Shown: positions 61,215-64,000 of the stretch, one piece after another
Layout: each line of letters starts with the position of its first letter
Position numbering within the stretch: the stretch's first letter is position 1
Assembly: GCA_963727845.1 (NCBI GenBank)
Contig: CAVSHI010000002.1
Location: forward strand, 1,240,001-1,304,000
Source of the DNA: JBEKTW01 sp963727845
GTDB lineage: Bacteria > Bacteroidota > Ignavibacteria > UBA10030 > SZUA-254
Length of the DNA: 64,000 nt
Reading direction: 5' to 3'
Notes under the pieces: model-generated
The model's database searches: none
What the model saw: the letters and a program-made list of their open reading frames with translations, nothing else
What the model was told of the DNA's origin: nothing
Translations under genes and position numbers: made by a program

Positions 61215-61325
61215 CGGCTAGTTGGTTAAATGGTTGGTTGGTCATTTGTCAGTGGTCATCAGTCATTGGTCATTACTCATTGATCATTGGTCATCAGTCA
61301 CTGGTCATTCGTCAATGGTAACCAG
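61215..61325. repeat. Degenerate GTCATTGGTCATCA short-word repeats
   Basis: Words GGTCATTTGTCAGTGG, ATCAGTCATTGGTCATTACT and ATTGATCATTGGTCATC recur between the HD gene and acr3. A rhythm of 7-8 bp, no coding frame. Confidence 0.75.
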
Positions 61326-61419
61326 CGAATTTTGACCTATAAGTAATGACAAAGCCCGACGAACGTACTTTAAAGATTGAAAAAATTAGGGAAAGAAGCA
61401 ATTGACAGTCGTTGCGGGT

Positions 61420-62517
61420 TCATTCCACGATCTTCTCGACGGCGACGAAGTACTTTTCTTGAAGCCGAAGCGAAACATTCACGAGCCCGATAAGTACGGG
61501 CACTTCCACAAGCGGACCGATCACGGCAGCAAACGCCTCCCCGGAACTGATCCCGAAGACTGCAACAGCTACCGCTATTGCCAGCTCAAAGTTGTTGCTG
61601 GCGGCAGTAAACGACAATGCCGCGCTCCTCGGATAGCCGGCCCCGAACCTTCTGCCGACATAGAACGAGACGAAGAACATGATGATGAAATAGAATACCA
61701 ACGGGATGGCAATCTTCACGACGTTGAAGGGAATGGCAACAATGACTTCGCCTTTCAATGAAAACATGACGATGATCGTGAAGAGCAGGGCGACCGGCGT
61801 CACCGGACTTATTTTCGGGATGAGCTTCTTTTCGTACCATTCCCTGCCTTTCCGCCGGAGAAACGTAAACCTCGTGATGATGCCCGCAAGGAACGGTATT
61901 CCGAGGTAGATGAAAACGCTCTTGGCTATCTGGCCAATGGTAATATCGACTGCGAAGGTCTTCAAACCCAGCCAGGATGGTACGAGGGTAAGAAAGACAT
62001 ACGCATATATCGAAAAGAAGAAGACCTGGAAGATCGAGTTCAGCGCGACGAGCCCAGCGCAGTATTCCGCATCACCTTTCGCCAGATCGTTCCAGACAAC
62101 GACCATTGCGATGCACCGGGCCAATCCGATGAGTATCAATCCTGCCATGTAGGCCGGCTGATCGCGAAGAAATATGACCGCGAGACCGAACATCACAAGA
62201 GGGCCGATGAACCAATTCAATGCCAGCGATAGCGAGAGAATTTTCACGTTTCGAAAAACGTCCGGCAGTTCTTCGTATCTCACCTTCGCGAGTGGTGGAT
62301 ACATCATGAGAATCAATCCTATGGCAATAGGGATGTTGGTCGTGCCGACCTGGAAATGTCCCCAGAAAAGGGATATCCGCGGGTCGACGTAGCCGGCACC
62401 TACTCCGACAAACATGGCCAGGAATATCCACAACGTGAGGTAACGATTGAAGAAGGACAACTTCTTCGAGGTGCGTTCCATCCGATCCCGGGATTCGTTC
62501 ACTCCGATATCATTCAT
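61420..62517 (-). CDS. acr3: Arsenite efflux permease Acr3
   Basis: Exports arsenite with the proton gradient; about 10 membrane segments. YLTLWIFLAMFVGVGAGYVD starts the family core; the conserved Cys is in LILIGLARCIAMVVVWNDLA; NSIFQVFFFSIYAYVFLTLV and FTAASNNFELAIAVAVAVFG are diagnostic. 365 aa. The start at 62517 overlaps the arsC stop by ATGA. Confidence 0.96.
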   Translation of the reverse strand: MNDIGVNESRDRMERTSKKLSFFNRYLTLWIFLAMFVGVGAGYVDPRISLFWGHFQVGTTNIPIAIGLILMMYPPLAKVRYEELPDVFRNVKILSLSLALNWFIGPLVMFGLAVIFLRDQPAYMAGLILIGLARCIAMVVVWNDLAKGDAEYCAGLVALNSIFQVFFFSIYAYVFLTLVPSWLGLKTFAVDITIGQIAKSVFIYLGIPFLAGIITRFTFLRRKGREWYEKKLIPKISPVTPVALLFTIIVMFSLKGEVIVAIPFNVVKIAIPLVFYFIIMFFVSFYVGRRFGAGYPRSAALSFTAASNNFELAIAVAVAVFGISSGEAFAAVIGPLVEVPVLIGLVNVSLRLQEKYFVAVEKIVE

Positions 62518-62948
62518 CCGGGACAATACGCGGCTACGAACTGCCGGACTTTCTCCATGATTTCATCCTGGATCTTGCCGATGCGCGCAAGCTTCTCATC
62601 TCGTGTCCCGGTCAGCGCGGATGGGTCCGGGAAACTCCAGCGGAGTCTTTCCGTGACACCCGGGAATACGGGGCAACGCTCCGCGCTTGCTTCATCGCAC
62701 ACGGTTACGACATAGTGAAATCTCCTCCCTGCCTTGATGAAATCGAAGACATCCTTTGTCTTGTTGCCGGAAATGTCGATGCCGATTTCCCCCATCGACT
62801 CGACCACGAGGGGATTGAGCTTCCCGGGCTCGATGCCCGCACTTTCCACGTCGAAATATGCGCCCCCGATTTGCTTAAGAAACGCTTCCGCCATCTGGCT
62901 GCGGGCGCTGTTATGCACACAGACGAACAACACATTTATCTTCTCCAT
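62514..62948 (-). CDS. arsC: Arsenate reductase, thioredoxin-coupled (low-MW phosphatase fold)
   Basis: Reduces arsenate to arsenite for export. The P-loop is LFVCVHNSARSQMAEAFLKQ (CX5R), and the two relay cysteines are in YVVTVCDEASAERCPVFPGV, the redox set of the Trx-coupled family. 144 aa. It sits between arsM and acr3 with a 4-nt overlap to acr3. Confidence 0.96.
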   Translation of the reverse strand: MEKINVLFVCVHNSARSQMAEAFLKQIGGAYFDVESAGIEPGKLNPLVVESMGEIGIDISGNKTKDVFDFIKAGRRFHYVVTVCDEASAERCPVFPGVTERLRWSFPDPSALTGTRDEKLARIGKIQDEIMEKVRQFVAAYCPG

Positions 62949-62984
62949 GAATTCTCCTGCATGATAGACTCTGGACGTTGACGA

Positions 62985-63764
62985 TTATTTTTTCTTGGCA
63001 GAAACTGTGATCGAAAACAGACCCGCATTGCTCTTGAGTTTGTAGTCGTACCGCTTTTCAGACACGATGGAAACCTGCTGAAATCCGACCATCTCGATGA
63101 TGCCGAGGTAGTGCTTCCGGTCCACGGCACCGCTTATGCAGCCTGCCCAGAGCGAAGCATCGCGACGCTCGTCTTCGGAGATGACCCCGTCCACGACGAT
63201 ATCGGACACCGTGAATTTTCCGCCTGGTTTCAAGACCCGAAAAATTTCCATGAATGCTTTCTTTTTGTCGGGGACGAGATTAATGACGCAATTGCTGATG
63301 ACGCGGTCGATCGAATCATTGTCGACAGGCAAGCGTTCGATTTCACCGAGCCGGAATTCGACATTCGTAGCGCTGACTTTGGCCTTATTCCCGTTCGCCT
63401 TCTTCAGCATCGCTTCCGTCATATCGACGCCAATCACCCTCCCGGTTTTCCCCACATACCTGGATGCGACAAAACAATCGATGCCCGCTCCGGAACCCAG
63501 GTCAAGCACGGTCATGCCCTCCTTCATATCCGCGAACGTGGCAGGCGTACCGCAACCCAGGCCGAGATCGGCCCCATCGGGTATTGCCGCTCTGTCCTCG
63601 TCGTTGTATTTCACCGACATATCGACAACAGAGGCGCTGTCGCCGCAGCCACACTTCGACGGCGAACAGCAGGAGCTGATCGACGGGATCACATCGGTTT
63701 CTCCTTCCGCAATCCGGCCGTACTTCTCTTTCACGGCCTCCTTGATTTTTGATTCTGTTTCCAT
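62985..63764 (-). CDS. arsM: Arsenite S-adenosylmethyltransferase ArsM
   Basis: Methylates As(III) to volatile or less toxic forms. 259 aa. SAM motif GMTVLDLGSGAGIDCFVASR; the As-binding cysteines lie in ADLGLGCGTPATFADM, VISNCVINLVPDKKKA and DASLWAGCISGAVDRKHYLG, plus an N-terminal CCSPSKCGCG cluster common in ArsM. It lies 36 bp before arsC and 54 bp after arsR, in one operon. Confidence 0.95.
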   Translation of the reverse strand: METESKIKEAVKEKYGRIAEGETDVIPSISSCCSPSKCGCGDSASVVDMSVKYNDEDRAAIPDGADLGLGCGTPATFADMKEGMTVLDLGSGAGIDCFVASRYVGKTGRVIGVDMTEAMLKKANGNKAKVSATNVEFRLGEIERLPVDNDSIDRVISNCVINLVPDKKKAFMEIFRVLKPGGKFTVSDIVVDGVISEDERRDASLWAGCISGAVDRKHYLGIIEMVGFQQVSIVSEKRYDYKLKSNAGLFSITVSAKKK

Positions 63765-63817
63765 TGTGCATTCCTTTCATCAGATGATTTGGTAATGACT
63801 GAGAAAATAGCACGCTG

Positions 63818-64000
63818 TCAGCAGCAGATATTCAATCGTCTGCGCACGTGTTCCAGGGACTGACCGTCCTTCCGGACGGCGCCGTCGTCAATGAACCATC
63901 GTGAGAGGGACAAGAGCAATTCCCTGTTGACATGATTCAGTGCTTTTGTGTTAACCCGATAGTAATTCCATTTCCCCCGTCTTTCATCCTGAAGCAAGCC
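63818..64000 (-). CDS. arsR: ArsR-family regulator, C-terminal part only
   Basis: The last 60 codons of a frame that enters from the right edge: GLLQDERRGKWNYYRVNTKA (wing of the winged helix), LNHVNRELLLSLSRWFIDDG, ending in a double cysteine (NICC). The wing pattern and the neighbours arsM-arsC-acr3 point to an ArsR-type arsenite-sensing repressor; most of the DNA-binding part is outside the window. Confidence 0.8.
   Translation of the reverse strand, partial: GLLQDERRGKWNYYRVNTKALNHVNRELLLSLSRWFIDDGAVRKDGQSLEHVRRRLNICC

Overview
The window looks like part of the chromosome of a Bacteroidota/Chlorobiota-type bacterium, with the Ignavibacteria or a neighbouring group the best guess. The evidence is a bacillithiol gene (bshA), a long Suf operon, many lipoprotein and outer-membrane-type proteins, a very large beta-rich surface protein and clear Shine-Dalgarno sites (for example before rpsA and sodA). 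The placement is an inference from gene content. Most genes lie on the minus strand in short operons with many ATGA start/stop overlaps.

Layout. 1-14.7 kb is housekeeping: a CorC-like membrane protein (cut by the left edge), mtaB-hypothetical-truA, cmk-ispH-rpsA, a SpoU methyltransferase, a response regulator, an aminotransferase, then AlbA_2-ruvX-HU-relA/spoT and upp. 14.9-18.1 kb holds a flavoprotein disulfide reductase, der and a second response regulator. 18.1-20.3 kb is the most unusual part. It has one intact tRNA-Pro(CGG), a small GIY-YIG nuclease gene starting 2 nt after the tRNA, a tRNA fragment just after the nuclease stop, and upstream of the tRNA a near-perfect tandem array of 118-bp units. 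Each unit is a truncated, modified copy of the tRNA plus the tRNA's own upstream linker.

20.3-28 kb carries a broken secreted protein, a frameshifted GH2 glycosidase, and miaA-pcm-cdaA-folP. 28-32 kb is accessory (zinc ribbon, cupin, aldo/keto reductase, alpha/beta hydrolase, rifampin ADP-ribosyltransferase arr). 32.4-41.5 kb is sodA plus an Fe-S assembly operon (Rrf2 regulator, iscS, unknown, sufB, sufC, sufD, sufU, DUF59, iscA-type, sufS). 41.5-51 kb has bshA, mgtC, an ECF sigma/anti-sigma pair, an APC permease, a frameshifted UvrD/PcrA helicase and ogt. 51-61 kb has a 1176-aa outer-membrane-type protein, hisC, a lipoprotein, secreted proteins and a MoeB-rhodanese fusion. 61.4-64 kb is an arsenic operon (arsR partial, arsM, arsC, acr3).

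Three genes (rpsA, GH2, uvrD/pcrA) each carry one +1 frameshift, and all three lie at what would otherwise be a GACGTC palindrome, read here as GAACGTC or its complement. Intergenic DNA is rich in MITE-like elements, short palindromes and degenerate short-word repeats.
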